Below are positions 34,201 through 46,200 of a stretch of 64,000 nt of DNA, in pieces. The stretch is from Branchiostoma floridae (taxonomy: Eukaryota > Chordata > Leptocardii > Amphioxiformes > Branchiostomatidae): the NCBI RefSeq assembly GCF_000003815.2, contig NC_049993.1, positions 17,699,139 through 17,763,138 of the forward strand, given 5' to 3'. Within the stretch, counting starts at the first letter, position 1, and each line of letters opens with the position of its first letter. A program made the translations under genes and the position numbers. The notes under the pieces were generated by a model that made no database searches, was not told where the DNA came from, and saw only the letters and a list, made by a program, of their open reading frames with translations.

Positions 34201-37200
34201 GATATAGCAAATTACCATATGATATCTAGTAGACCATTCAAATGAGTCTCTTTAGTATGGCTCGGCCGGAAATCGAACTCACAACCTACTGAATGGAAGG
34301 CAAACACTGTCGGCCATTGCACTTCAGCTGGTGAAACGAGTATATCAGTAACTACATTTTTCCTCTGTCCCTCTGTCCAGCCAAGTCTTTAGTATGGCTT
34401 GTCTGGGGATCAAACTCATGACCTACCGAATGGAAGGCAAACGTTCTACTTCTTGGCCATTACACTGGTTAAACGAGTGTATCAGTAACTACATTTTTCC
34501 TGTGTACTTCTGTCCAGCGGAGGCAGTGGCTGTCCATGGAGCCCCCTCCCTTATGTCAGCTGCACCCCAGATGGGAGAGGAGGACTTCCAGAGGGCCATA
34601 CAGGTGAGAAATTAATTACTTCAGGTACAAGAAGGTGAGATGCAAGGCAATAACAATAGCAAGGCCTGAGTAATGGTCTCTCCAGAGAGCCATGCAGGTA
34701 CCTCAAGTACTGTAAATGCATTTAAGTTAGCAGGGATTTAATTTCGCGGTAGCGGGAAAAGGGACTTTTCGCGGTGGATTTAATTTTGCGGTAACATCAT
34801 AGACTGCAGCCTAATACCATAATAGAAAAATGTTCGCGGTGGATTTAAGTTCGCGGTGAAGTGGTCACCGCGAAAACCGCGAACATTAATCCACCGCGAA
34901 CATTTCTGCATTTACAGTATTTGTTTATTGGTTTGAAATTCACCACACGTGGATGCGATGAGAGAAGACTGTAAACACCTTTGCTGACTCTCACCCCAGC
35001 AAAGTACAATAGATTGAAGTTCAATAAAAGAAACAAAAGGCCATCTGCAATATACTAAAAAAAACAATGACATAGTAATTTCAAGGAAACATATGGTCAG
35101 CAAACTACCATGCTCTTGGTGCCCAACAAGAGGCACACGTACAGAGGTTGTCAGGTATAGTTAAAGAATGATCTTTAAACCAGTTAGCAACAGATTTGAC
35201 AAGCAGATCTTGTATCAGGTACCGCAGGGTGAGAAACTAGGTACCATCTAACAACAGCAAGGCCTAGTAATGGTCTCAATGGTCTGAAATTCTTGAACCA
35301 TAAAATTGTGGAAAATCTGAATCTCATAAATTCTTGTTGTTTATTTTGTTCCTTTTCTCATATAGTCTTATTGTTGCTAAGATCCATAACATAGATAGAG
35401 GAAGTAAATGTCAGAAATATAATAATGAGTGTTGAAATTTGCAAAGAGCACAAGTTATTCTCTTTTCCAATAAAATTAGGAAGCATCTTTTCTCTTCTTG
35501 TACTCTGATAGCACTGTGAAGAAAGGCAAGGACAGTAATTTACTACTTTGTGGGGAGCAAATTTATGCTCTCAAAAATTCTTGTCAGATTTCATTTCAAC
35601 CTGTCTCTAGTTCTCAAAGAAGTTCATGAATAATAGATAACAGCTTTGTAATGGAACTCCCTAGTGGAGACTGTGATTCCGTATGGAAGTACCATCTCTT
35701 TTAGTGTTAGCACTTTAAATAATATGGACTTGATATGTAATAATCGTTATGAAATATCGTTAGTTTGATTGTATATGATATTGATGGATAAGGCAGGCAT
35801 AGGATGAAATAAATGATTAATGATCGGTTTGGAGGAGGGAATAAGGAGTATCCAGGCCAGGAGAAAATTGTAGGGAAGATATGATTAAATATTGATGATA
35901 ATCGTTGTATCATATTCACATTTTGACGAGCTGGTATTCACACGAATGTTGCGGCAAGGGCAGTGAGATTATATAAGGATCTTCTAAAGATGGGTAAAAG
36001 GGTTCGTTCATGCAAAGATAGGCTGAAGTTCACCTTGTGTTTGGTGAAGACCTTAGACAAGGTAGGTTTAGTTATGTTTGAGAGATAGTTTTTAACAGCC
36101 ATGTTGGTGATAGATTTATAACGATGCATGCATGTGTTTTTGGCCTTTTCAAATATTGTTTTGATTTTGAGATTTTTCTTCCTTGCAATAGGCAGTTCTA
36201 TAGAGGTTTACAAAAATGATAAAGACTTTCGTTCATCTTCCTACAATTTTTACAAAACAATTTTTGAAATGGATGTACAACGATGACCCAGTTAAAGAAT
36301 TCAAATAGGTCAACAGTGTCCCCATTAGTTTATGATCTAACCTTCCTGAGCCTATTCCTAAGATATGCTAGCCTTGGTTCTCTCATTCTCTCAAAGTAAA
36401 TGTGTATTAACTGGCTGTTTACAATATTTATTTTATTTATTGGTTTGATTGTTCAGCACACACAGCCAGGGCTGCCCAACTAGCCTGTGGTTATTACAAC
36501 AGGCTAGCTTTGCTGTCAAAGACAATGACAATACAGATAGAATTTGACATGGACAGCATAATACAACATATGCATCAAGGTCCAAATTTTATTCATGTTG
36601 ATCCTTTGCTATAGCTTTATCTTTTGAATAGAAATTAAATTGCCATTGCCTTAGCTGTTCACAATCTATTTTTCAGTTAAGCTGCACATATAGAAATCAC
36701 AACTTGAAAGTTCATCTGTGTTGGTAGAAGTCATTCTGGAACGAGCTGAAGTGTAATTTTCCAACTAAAGAATTGTTCATTCCTCATCAAGGACTGCAGC
36801 TGATTAATTGAAAAGTTAGAAAAGTCCAATTTTTGTGTTGGAAAGTACAGTTCAACTTGTTCCAGAATGTAGAAATCACATTTCTGATACATTTTTGTCT
36901 TTGTACCACCAGGCAGCAGCTCAGGGCAGAGAAGTGGAGAACATCAAGCTGTATAAGCCTGAGACTGGAGGTCTGGGCTTCAGTGTGGTGGGACTGAGGA
37001 GTGAGAACAGGGGAGAGCTGGGCATCTTTGTACAGGACATCCAGCCTGGAGGGGTGGCGGACAGGTACGTTTGTTTGCTTGCTTGTTTGTTTGTTTGTTT
37101 GTTTGTTTATGGTTTAAGTCAGGGCTTCAGTGTGGTGGGACTGAGGAGTGAGAACAGGGGAGAGCTGGGCATCTTTGTACAGGACATCCAGCCTGGAGGG

Positions 37201-40200
37201 GTGGCAGACAGGTACGTTTGTTTGTTTGTTTGTTTGTTTGTTTGTTTGTTTGTTTGTTTGTTTGTTTGTGGTGAAAGTCTGGGCTTCAGTGTGGTGGGGC
37301 TGAGGAGTGAGAACAGGGGAGAGCTGGGCATCTTTGTACAGGACATCCAACCTGGAGGGGTGGCGGACAGGTGTGTTTGTTTGTTTGTTTGTGGTGAAAG
37401 TCTGGGCTTCAGTGTGGTGGGGCTGAGGAGTGAGAACAGGGGAGAGCTGGGCATCTTTGTACAGGACATCCAACCTGGAGGGGTGGCAGACAGGTACGTT
37501 TGTTTGTTTGTTTGTTTGTTTGTTTGTTTGTGGTGAAAGTCAGGGCTTCAGTGTGGTGGGACTGAGGCGTGAGAACAGGGGAGAGCTGGGCATCTTTGTA
37601 CAGGACATCCAGCCTGGAGGGGTAGCAGACAGGTACGTTTGTTTGTTTGTTTGTTTGTTTGTTTGTTTGTTTGTTTATGGTGAGAGTCAGGGCTTCAGTG
37701 TGGTGGGACTGAGGAGTGAGAACAGGGGAGAGCTGGGCATCTTTGTACAGGACATCCAACCTGGAGGGGTGGCAGACAGGTACGTTTGTTTGTTTGTTTG
37801 TTTGTTTGTGGTGAGAGTCAGGGCTTCAGTGTAGTGGGACTGAGGCGTGAGAACAGGGGAGAGCTGGGCATCTTTGTACAGGACATCCAACCTGGAGGGG
37901 TGGCGGACAGGTGTGTGTGTTTGTTTGTTTGTTTGTTTGTTTGTTTGTTTATGGTGAGAGTCAGGGCTTCAGTGTGGTGGGACTGAGGAGTGAGAACAGG
38001 GGAGAGCTGGGCATCTTTGTACAGGACATCCAACCTGGAGGGGTGGCGGACAGGTGTGTGTGTTTGTTTGTTTGTTTGTTTGTGGTGAAAGCCTGGGCTT
38101 CAGTGTGGTGGGGTTATGCAGTGAGAACAGGGGAGAACCTTACAATAACGTGCCCTAGACACGGGATAACAAACCACTGCCCTTTCAACCTCAGAAAAAT
38201 ATGGGAATACCTTTACCTTTAATGTATGGACAAAAGAATATAATGTATATCTTCTCATTCATCTCCCAGGGATGGTCAACTGAAGGAGAGTGACCAGGTC
38301 ACTGTCACTATCCGGTTTAGCGTACGTTGTTCTCTGTCTTGCAAGGGTTGGATGTTGCAGGATGTCATTTAGGATCTCCAGCTGCTTCTTGCTAATATTG
38401 AGAGCTAGCCCTGGTGACAATATCATACTCCATGTGTATTGTCTTGTCTCTCAGGGATGCCCAACTATGAGAGTGACCAACTCCTGACTAATACAGGAAG
38501 CTAGCCCTGCTGACAACATTATACTCTATGTTTCTTGTCTTGTCCCGTAGGGATGGTCGACTGAAGGAAAGTGACCAGATCCTGGCCATTGACCATCAGC
38601 TGCTGGATGCCAGCATCTCCCACCAGGAGGCCATCTCCATACTGCAGAAGGCACATGGCATCGTTGAGCTTGTCGTGGCGCGCGGCGGTATTCCCGAACC
38701 GGACGCCTCCGACAGCAGGGGGCCTTCCAACCTGTCCGAACTCGCTGAGAAGGTAAGATCATCAAAATCCTGAAGCTATTGGTGATTGAATCTTTGAGCT
38801 TCTTTTCTAGCAAACTTACAAAACTAGCCTATAATATGGTGCCAAAAAGCAGTTACTCAAGCAACTGGATATAATTTTAGATACAGTCAGTCAGGCTTTC
38901 CAACATGTTCATACTCACTGAGAAGGTTTGTTTGATTACTTTGAACCTTAATTTATTCATTAAAGCTCAAATCATCCATGAGGGAGGTAGGGATCAGATA
39001 AAATATAAGTTACAGAGATGCAGATTACCTTTAAGCTTTGCTACCTGCAAAATTGCCAAATTAGCCGTAAATTGGATTCGTGTATTTAGACTGAGATGTG
39101 TTTTTGCTAAATATTCAACATCTTTGTGACCATTTACAGTGTGGGTCTTCCTTTTGCTTTAATGTTGCAAGGTGTCTAATAGATAAATCACATTTGTTTT
39201 ACCTGAAATAACAATAATCCATGTGTTTTTCCAGTGATTCAGCAATGACAATGTTTTTTTCTTTTCAAATTTTGCAATTTTCTGCTTGACATTGAAATGT
39301 GTTTACTGTGATTTGCAGAGTCCCAGCGCTTCACTCCCCCCAGAAATGGCAGATGCAGTAAGTTGAACCAATCACAGTTACAATCAATCAGCATGCTCAT
39401 ACAGCAGTTGATCATTTCAGTGATTACTGCTAATCATCCTTTGCAGCAACTTGAAATATTCCTTTCTTGATATGAAATACTGTAAATGCATTAAAGTTCG
39501 CGGGGATTTAATTTCGCGGTTGCGGGAAAATGGACTTTTCGCGGTGGATTTAATTTCGCTGTAGCGCCATGAACTGTAATCTCTTACTGTTATGGAAAAA
39601 TGTTCGCGGTGGTTTTAAATTCGCGGGGAAGCGGCCGCCGCGAAAACCGCGAACATTAATCCACCGCGAAAGTTTCTGCATTTACAGTATCCTTGCATGC
39701 ACCTACCCACTTGGTTAGCACTATCATAATGGTAGAACTGTTCATCATTGTCAGTTTATTCACTCTCAAGTCAAATAAGTCAAGTCGACTTAACTTAGTA
39801 GTTTCCTTACTTCAAGTTGTCTTTCACTTCTGTAGTCAGACTCTATTATTCTCCTCTTTTAGGTACTTATTGTTTATAAGGCCACACCAATGAAGTTGTC
39901 TGGTCCTTAGAAATTTTGTGGTTGCAGAAACCAAAACTAGAAATTTAGAGTAAAAAATTTAGCAAGATGATACAATGAAAACAGAAAGTTGAGAGGAAAA
40001 CTCTACCCTGACTATATTCACTCCCCAAACGTGTGAGCACTGACTCGTTTTCTTATCTTCTTTTCTGCATTACTTCATAAGTCTGAGAAGCAACAGATTG
40101 GTGTGGTTAAATACGTGACTGCATGATGCAAACTTTTAAACTTGTTCCTGATGTGTGCCCCCAGCTCGGTGTGACACGGTGGTCATGTGATATGTCAGGC

Positions 40201-43200
40201 TCAGTTGGAAACACCTTGTGACTTAGTGTAAATGCAGAAATGTTCGCGGTGGATTAATGTTCGCGGTTTTCCCAGTGACCGCTTCACCGCGAACTTAAAA
40301 CCACTGCGAACATTTTTCTATCATGGTATTAGACTGCAGTCTATGGTGTTACCGCGAAATTAAAACCACCGCGAAAAGCCCTTTTCCCCGCTACCGTGAA
40401 ATTAAATCCCCGCGAACTTAAATGCATTTACAGTACTCCCTACATCACTTCTTTCCCTGCCTTAGGTAGCTAGGCTATTTTGCACATTTTTCCTGGATGT
40501 CTGTATGATTTCCTCCGGTGTTGTTCTCTCAGCTCGGAGTGACACAGTGGTCATGTGATGTGTCAGACTCAGTTGGAAACACCCTGTGACTTATTCCCTA
40601 CATTACTTCTTTCCCTGTTGTATGTAGCTAGTAATCTCCAAGCAGATCCTACAGTAGTATACATGTACCTGTAAGATGGTATCAAAAGCTGGCAGAGGAC
40701 TGAAGCCGGCTTAGGAGTGTGTTTCGCTACCGGGGAACATGGCAAATGGACACCTTTTGGCTGACTACACTCCTTGGCCAGTTTGGTACTATTTTATGCC
40801 ATTGTAGGATCTGCTTGGAGATTAGTGACTTACTCCCTACATCACTTCTTTCCCTAGTAGCTAGGCTATTTTGCACATTTTTCCTGGATGTCTGTATAAT
40901 TTCCTCCCGTGTTGTTCCCCAGCTCGGTGTGACACAGTGGTCATGTGATGTGTCACGCTTAGTTGGAAACACCTTGTGACTTATAATCTCCGTCCAAGCA
41001 GATCCTACGGTAGCATAAGATAGTATCAAAAGCTGGCAGAGGAGTGAAGCCGGCCTAGGAGTGTGTTTGGCTACATGGCAAATGGACACCTTTTGGCTAC
41101 CTACACTCCTTGGCCAGTTTGGTACTATTTTATGCCATTGTAGGATCTGCTTGGAGATTAGTGACTTACTCCCTACATCACTTCTTTCCCTAGTAGCTAG
41201 GCTATTTTGCACATTTTTCCTGGATGTCTGTATAATTTCTTCCCGTGTTGTTCCCCCAGCTCGGTGTGACACAGTGGTCGCACGTGGAGATGATCGAGCT
41301 TGTGAACGACGGCCGAGGTCTCGGCTTCGGGATTATCGGCGGGCAGACGAGGGGCATCGAGGTCAAAACCATTGTACCTCAAGGGGTGGCAGACAGGGTG
41401 AGTAGATCAATCACTAACTTTATATGTACTAAACTAAACACTAAGCCAACGAATGCCTTTATTGAAATGTCCAACGGTTCTCTTAGAATGGCTCTGGAAA
41501 AAAGTTGAAATATATACCTGTTCTGAGAGTGACTTTTACGTGTTATTGTCATAGTTTTTGGTGGCATGTAACCCTGTTGACCTGACATTTATGCCGCAGA
41601 AAATTTTTGTGGTTCTGTTTCAAGATTCTGTGAAAGGTAGTGCATAGTCTCTGGCATACATGACACAAATCTTGGTCCTCAGCATCTTACCGCAGGGATT
41701 TGTTTATTTACAAGATATCCTTTAGATTTATGATTAGTTTCCAGGCTATCACTTGCACATTCTCTTCTATCAAGTAATGATGATTTTTTTTATTTATATT
41801 TTTATTCACAAATAACATTACAACACATAAACAAAAGGTGGACCATCCAAACCATATAAATCATATATACAAAGGAAAAGTAACTGTTATGTAAAACATA
41901 AATCCAACAGAAACTAAATTTCCCCACTTCCCATGGTGCTTTGCCATCTTCCCTCTCCTGTTAGCAATTTGACCTTCAACCTTTTCGAAGAAATTAACAT
42001 AATTTATAAATGATTTGAAGTTAACTTTTTTAGATTCTCTGCATTTGTAAATGTACATCATACTACATGACCTTTTTTTTTACCTTTCTTTTCCCAGGAT
42101 GGCCGGTTGAAGCCAGCCGACCACATCCTGCAGATCGGAGACACTCCACTGAAGGGGATGGGGAGTGAGCAGGTCGCTAATGTGCTACGGCAGTCAGGCA
42201 GTCATGTCAGACTTCTCATAGCGCGTGGCAAGCTCAACAACACACAGGCCGCACCTGCAGCTACAAGTGTTAAACAGGCAGAAGAGGTTTGTTTGTTTGT
42301 TTGTTTGTTTGTTGATTGCTGTGTATGAGGAGTGAGTTTTATGGTCAGGCTGCCATGTTAGGTTACTGATCGCACGCGGGAAGCTCAACAACACACAGGC
42401 CACACCTGCAGCAACAAGTGCTAAACAGGCAGAGGAGGTTTGTTTGTTTGTTTGTTTGTTGATTATTGTACTGTATAAGGAGTGAGTTTTATAGTCAGGC
42501 TGCCATGTTAGGCTACTGATTGCTCGTGGCAAACTCAACAACACCCAGGCTGCACTTGCAGCTACAAGTGCTAAACAGGCAGAAGAGGTTTATTTGTTTG
42601 TTTATTTGATTATTGTGTATGAGGAGTGAGTTTTATAGTCAGGCTGCCATGTTAGGCTACTGAACGCTCGCGGGAAGCTAAACAACACACAGGCCACACC
42701 TGAAGCTACAAGTGCTAAACAGGCAAAGTAGGTTTGTTGATAAGAACTGTGTATGAAGAGCAAGTTATCAAGCAATATGAATTAGGCAGCCATGTGAAGT
42801 TTCTCACAACTAATGGCAAGTTTAGAAGTTCTCAAAACCTTGAAGCAATACCTAAAGCAGTGTGCGACTTAACCAGTGTAAACCTGCTGGACAAAGCTGC
42901 TTGGAAGCTGGTGTGACTAGACTAGCCAACTGTTGCCCACCCATGTCAGGGACACAAGCAGCAGTATAATAGAAAAAAAACGGGCTTCTTAACTACATAC
43001 CACTACAGTTTTGTTTGTAACTACAGCTGTGTGTTTCTTTGTATGTTGTTGATTGGATGTAGTGCTAAGACTTAGTGCAGAGATAGAACAATTTCTAGCT
43101 AATCATAATGTATATGAAGTACTGTAATTCACTTTATCTTCACGGTACCAAACTTTCACGGTCTGAGAAAATTGAACTTGTTCTCGGAACTAAATGTTCA

Positions 43201-46200
43201 CTGTCGAGGCAAGTGTGCATGAAAAAAGTCTGTGAATTATTTTTTATCGGTAATGATAAGTTCACGTTACAGTCGTCACCGTGAAAACCGTGAACATAAC
43301 AGTACATTGAAAAAATCAGGAATTACAGTATATGATGATCTTATTCTTCCATTTGCCTCGCAAAGGTGGAGAGCGCACCGAGTGCAGAGATAGAACAGTT
43401 TGAAGCAGAACTCACGAAGGACAGCCAGGGACTGGGCATCACCATAGCTGGATATGTGGGTGAGAAGTCCTCGGGTAAGGCAATAGTTACAATTCTTTTC
43501 ATAATTATATATCTTTTCATGATACAGTCAAACCTGTCTATAGCAGCCACTCAAGGGACTTGAGAAATAAGGCCACTATAGACAGGTGGCCACTATAGAG
43601 AAAATGTTGATCAATTGACCATGAGCAAGCTACACATGATTTCAGTTCCCACCAATCTTTCTCACCAAGTAACATTGTCTCGATCGGTACATTCACCGAC
43701 AAAGACTTGCACTTTAATGCTCAAGGCATGCATACCTTCTGCTACCGCCAAAATGACCCTGTCAGGAACTCCAAATCCTCGCAAAGTACAATTTCAAACT
43801 CGGTGCAGGGTGACATAATGCTGCAGTATGGTTGCACCAGGCAGTGTTTCTGTATCAACGGGACCGGAAATCGTGTGGCCGTGGCCACGTTGGACAGGTG
43901 GTTGCTAAGCCTATTTCTTAATCATTACGAATCCAAGGGACCGACAAAAAGTGGCCACTATGGCCAGTTGGCTGCTATGCAAAGGTGGCCGCTAATACAG
44001 GTTTGACTGTATCGATAACTGGTTTTATTCAGAACATATAAGAGCTGAATTACATGTTATGTACAATAGGTAAAGGGTTAAAAGACAAGTCTTACAAGTC
44101 TAGCATACCTGAAGGGTTAAACCACAGACTGATCCATTTAAAGATTACAATCCAAGCTAAAATGTATGTATTGACAAAACATCTTCCCCCCGCAGAAGAA
44201 CTGTCGGGAATCTTTGTGAAGAGCATCGCGCCGGGAAGTGCAGCAGACAGGGACGGCAGGATAAGGGTTAATGACCAGATCGTGGAGGTGAGCTGTTCAA
44301 TTTCTCCTGTACAATAGATTCAACAGACATGTATTATGAATACAGTAATTGTTTACAGCATCTGTCCTTGTCATTATTCTTAATGAAGAAATCAATGAAT
44401 CCTTACAACTATATACAGTCTGCAACATGGAGTTACAAAATATTTACTCCAACTATTGCTTAACTGGGCTCAAAATACCACCTTAGGTTAGTTAGTGCAG
44501 GTAAAATTGGAGCTGTGCAGGTATTTCTGATGTCTACCTGCACCTAACCTGCACTGGTCCATGTACTTGGTTTTATACATAAAATGTCCAATGATGTTGG
44601 TGTATGTGGTTTGTTATTAGCTGCGTGTTACCATCTATAAAATATAAAAGAAAAAAAAAATGGCAAAGGTTCCTGAACAATTTTAGTATGATCCATACTT
44701 GCTGAGTGGTGCAGGTAAAATTTGTCTGGTTTAGGTATTATTTTCAATGTTATTTCAAGCCCTGCATTTCTTGTTTCCTTGTCAGGTTGATGGTCGTAGC
44801 CTCCAGGGTTTCTCTAACCAGCAGGCTGTAGAAGCCATCCATTCATTCATTTATTCACACATTCTATCAGTCACATCCTCACTAATTCATCTCTTGTTTG
44901 TTGTCCTTGTCAGGTTGATGCCCGGAGCCTGCAGGGATTCTCTAACCAGGCAGTAGCGGCTCTATTTACTCATCTATCTATCCATTCTCTCACTCACTCA
45001 TTCACTCTTTGTTTCCTTGTAAGGTTGATGGTCGCAGCCTGAAAGGCTTCTCTAACCATTCATTCACTTACTAGTAAACTCATTCTCTCAGTCACTCGTT
45101 CTTTTCTTGTTTGTTTTTTCTTACGAGGTTGATGGATGAAATCTGCAGGGTTTGTCTAACCACCAGACAGTGCACATATTTATTCACCAATCTATCTATC
45201 CATCCTTTCTCTCTCACTCATTCCTTCTTTGTTTATTTGCTGTCCAGGTTGATGGCCGTAGCATGCAGTCCTTGGAAGCCATACATCAATTCATCTGTCC
45301 ATTCATTCACACATTCTCTCAGTCCCTCTCTTGCTCATTCATTCCTTGTTTGTTCTCTTCTCAGGTTGATGGCTGTAGTCTGCAGGCCTTGGAAGCCAAA
45401 CATCAATCCATCTGTCCATTAATTCACACATTCTCTCTGTCCCTCTCTTGCTCACTCATTCCTTTGTTGTTTGTTTCCTTGTCAGGTTGATGGCCGTAGC
45501 CTGCAGGGTTTCTCTAACCAGCAGGCAGTGGAAGCCATCTATCCATTCATTCATTCAATCACTCATTTATTCTCTCAGTCACTCACTCGTTCACTCATGT
45601 CTTGTTTGCTGCCCAGGTTGATGGCCGTAGCCTGCAGGGTTTCTCTAACCAGCAGGCAGTGGAAGTCCTACGCAGCACAGGGCAGGTGGTTCAGCTCAAG
45701 CTGGCTCGCTACAAGGACGGGCCCAAGTTCCTACAGCCTTCAGAACGGGGTAGGTTTAGTTGAATGGTTTCTCCTGTCGATTTGACAGATGAGGAGGCAG
45801 ACAGGCTTTTTGCCTGTTTGCCTGACCTGCACATGACTTTTTATGGGGAAGGAGGGGTGTGCAATTCCTTCTCCACCCTCTCGTCTACTGGAGCACTAAG
45901 TCTCACAGGGGCATCTGTATGCAACGTGTGAGGCGGCTCCAGCAGATGCAGCTTTGTTGTTCAGAGTATCCGTCTCCTAGTAGGTATTCCAACGCTACCG
46001 CGAAAACGTTCCACCGCACGGCGATCGGTACATTTCTTACCATCTTCCCACACCCGCGGCACAAAAACTATCCGTTCCTAGAGGCAAAGTTACCCATGAA
46101 AATAAAGCATATAAGTTTCTCTTTCTTGTGATATGTTTGTTTAGTTTGTAAAATGTTCAAGACGCCAGAAATTTGCCGGTGAAAACGGCGCGCCGTGAGC

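Larger units (their letters stand above)
40160..41259 (+). repeat. Acceptor-side copies of the first PDZ2 exon, in a ~350-base unit
   Basis: CAGCTCGGTGTGACACAGTG (LGVTQWS) with its acceptor recurs at about 40163, 40532 and 40919, before the full exon at 41260. The copies diverge right after the TGGTC, into TGTGATRTGTCAG. The last two intron units also carry TAGCTAGGCTATTTTGCACA and a small inverted-repeat element. Confidence 0.85.

Noticed and set aside
37114-38033. Long minus-strand reading frames rich in Gln, Thr, Asn and Lys
   Set aside because: They arise from (CAAA)n, which has no stop in any frame, and from the antisense of PDZ1.
36913-38140. Regularly spaced near-identical repeats resembling a CRISPR array
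   Set aside because: Units are coding half-exons with splice donors and (TTTG)n spacers in a spliced eukaryotic gene; spacers are not unique.
40719-41405. Plus- and minus-strand frames of 86-181 codons near PDZ2
   Set aside because: They read through the duplicated intron unit and MITEs; their similarity to each other reflects the DNA duplication.
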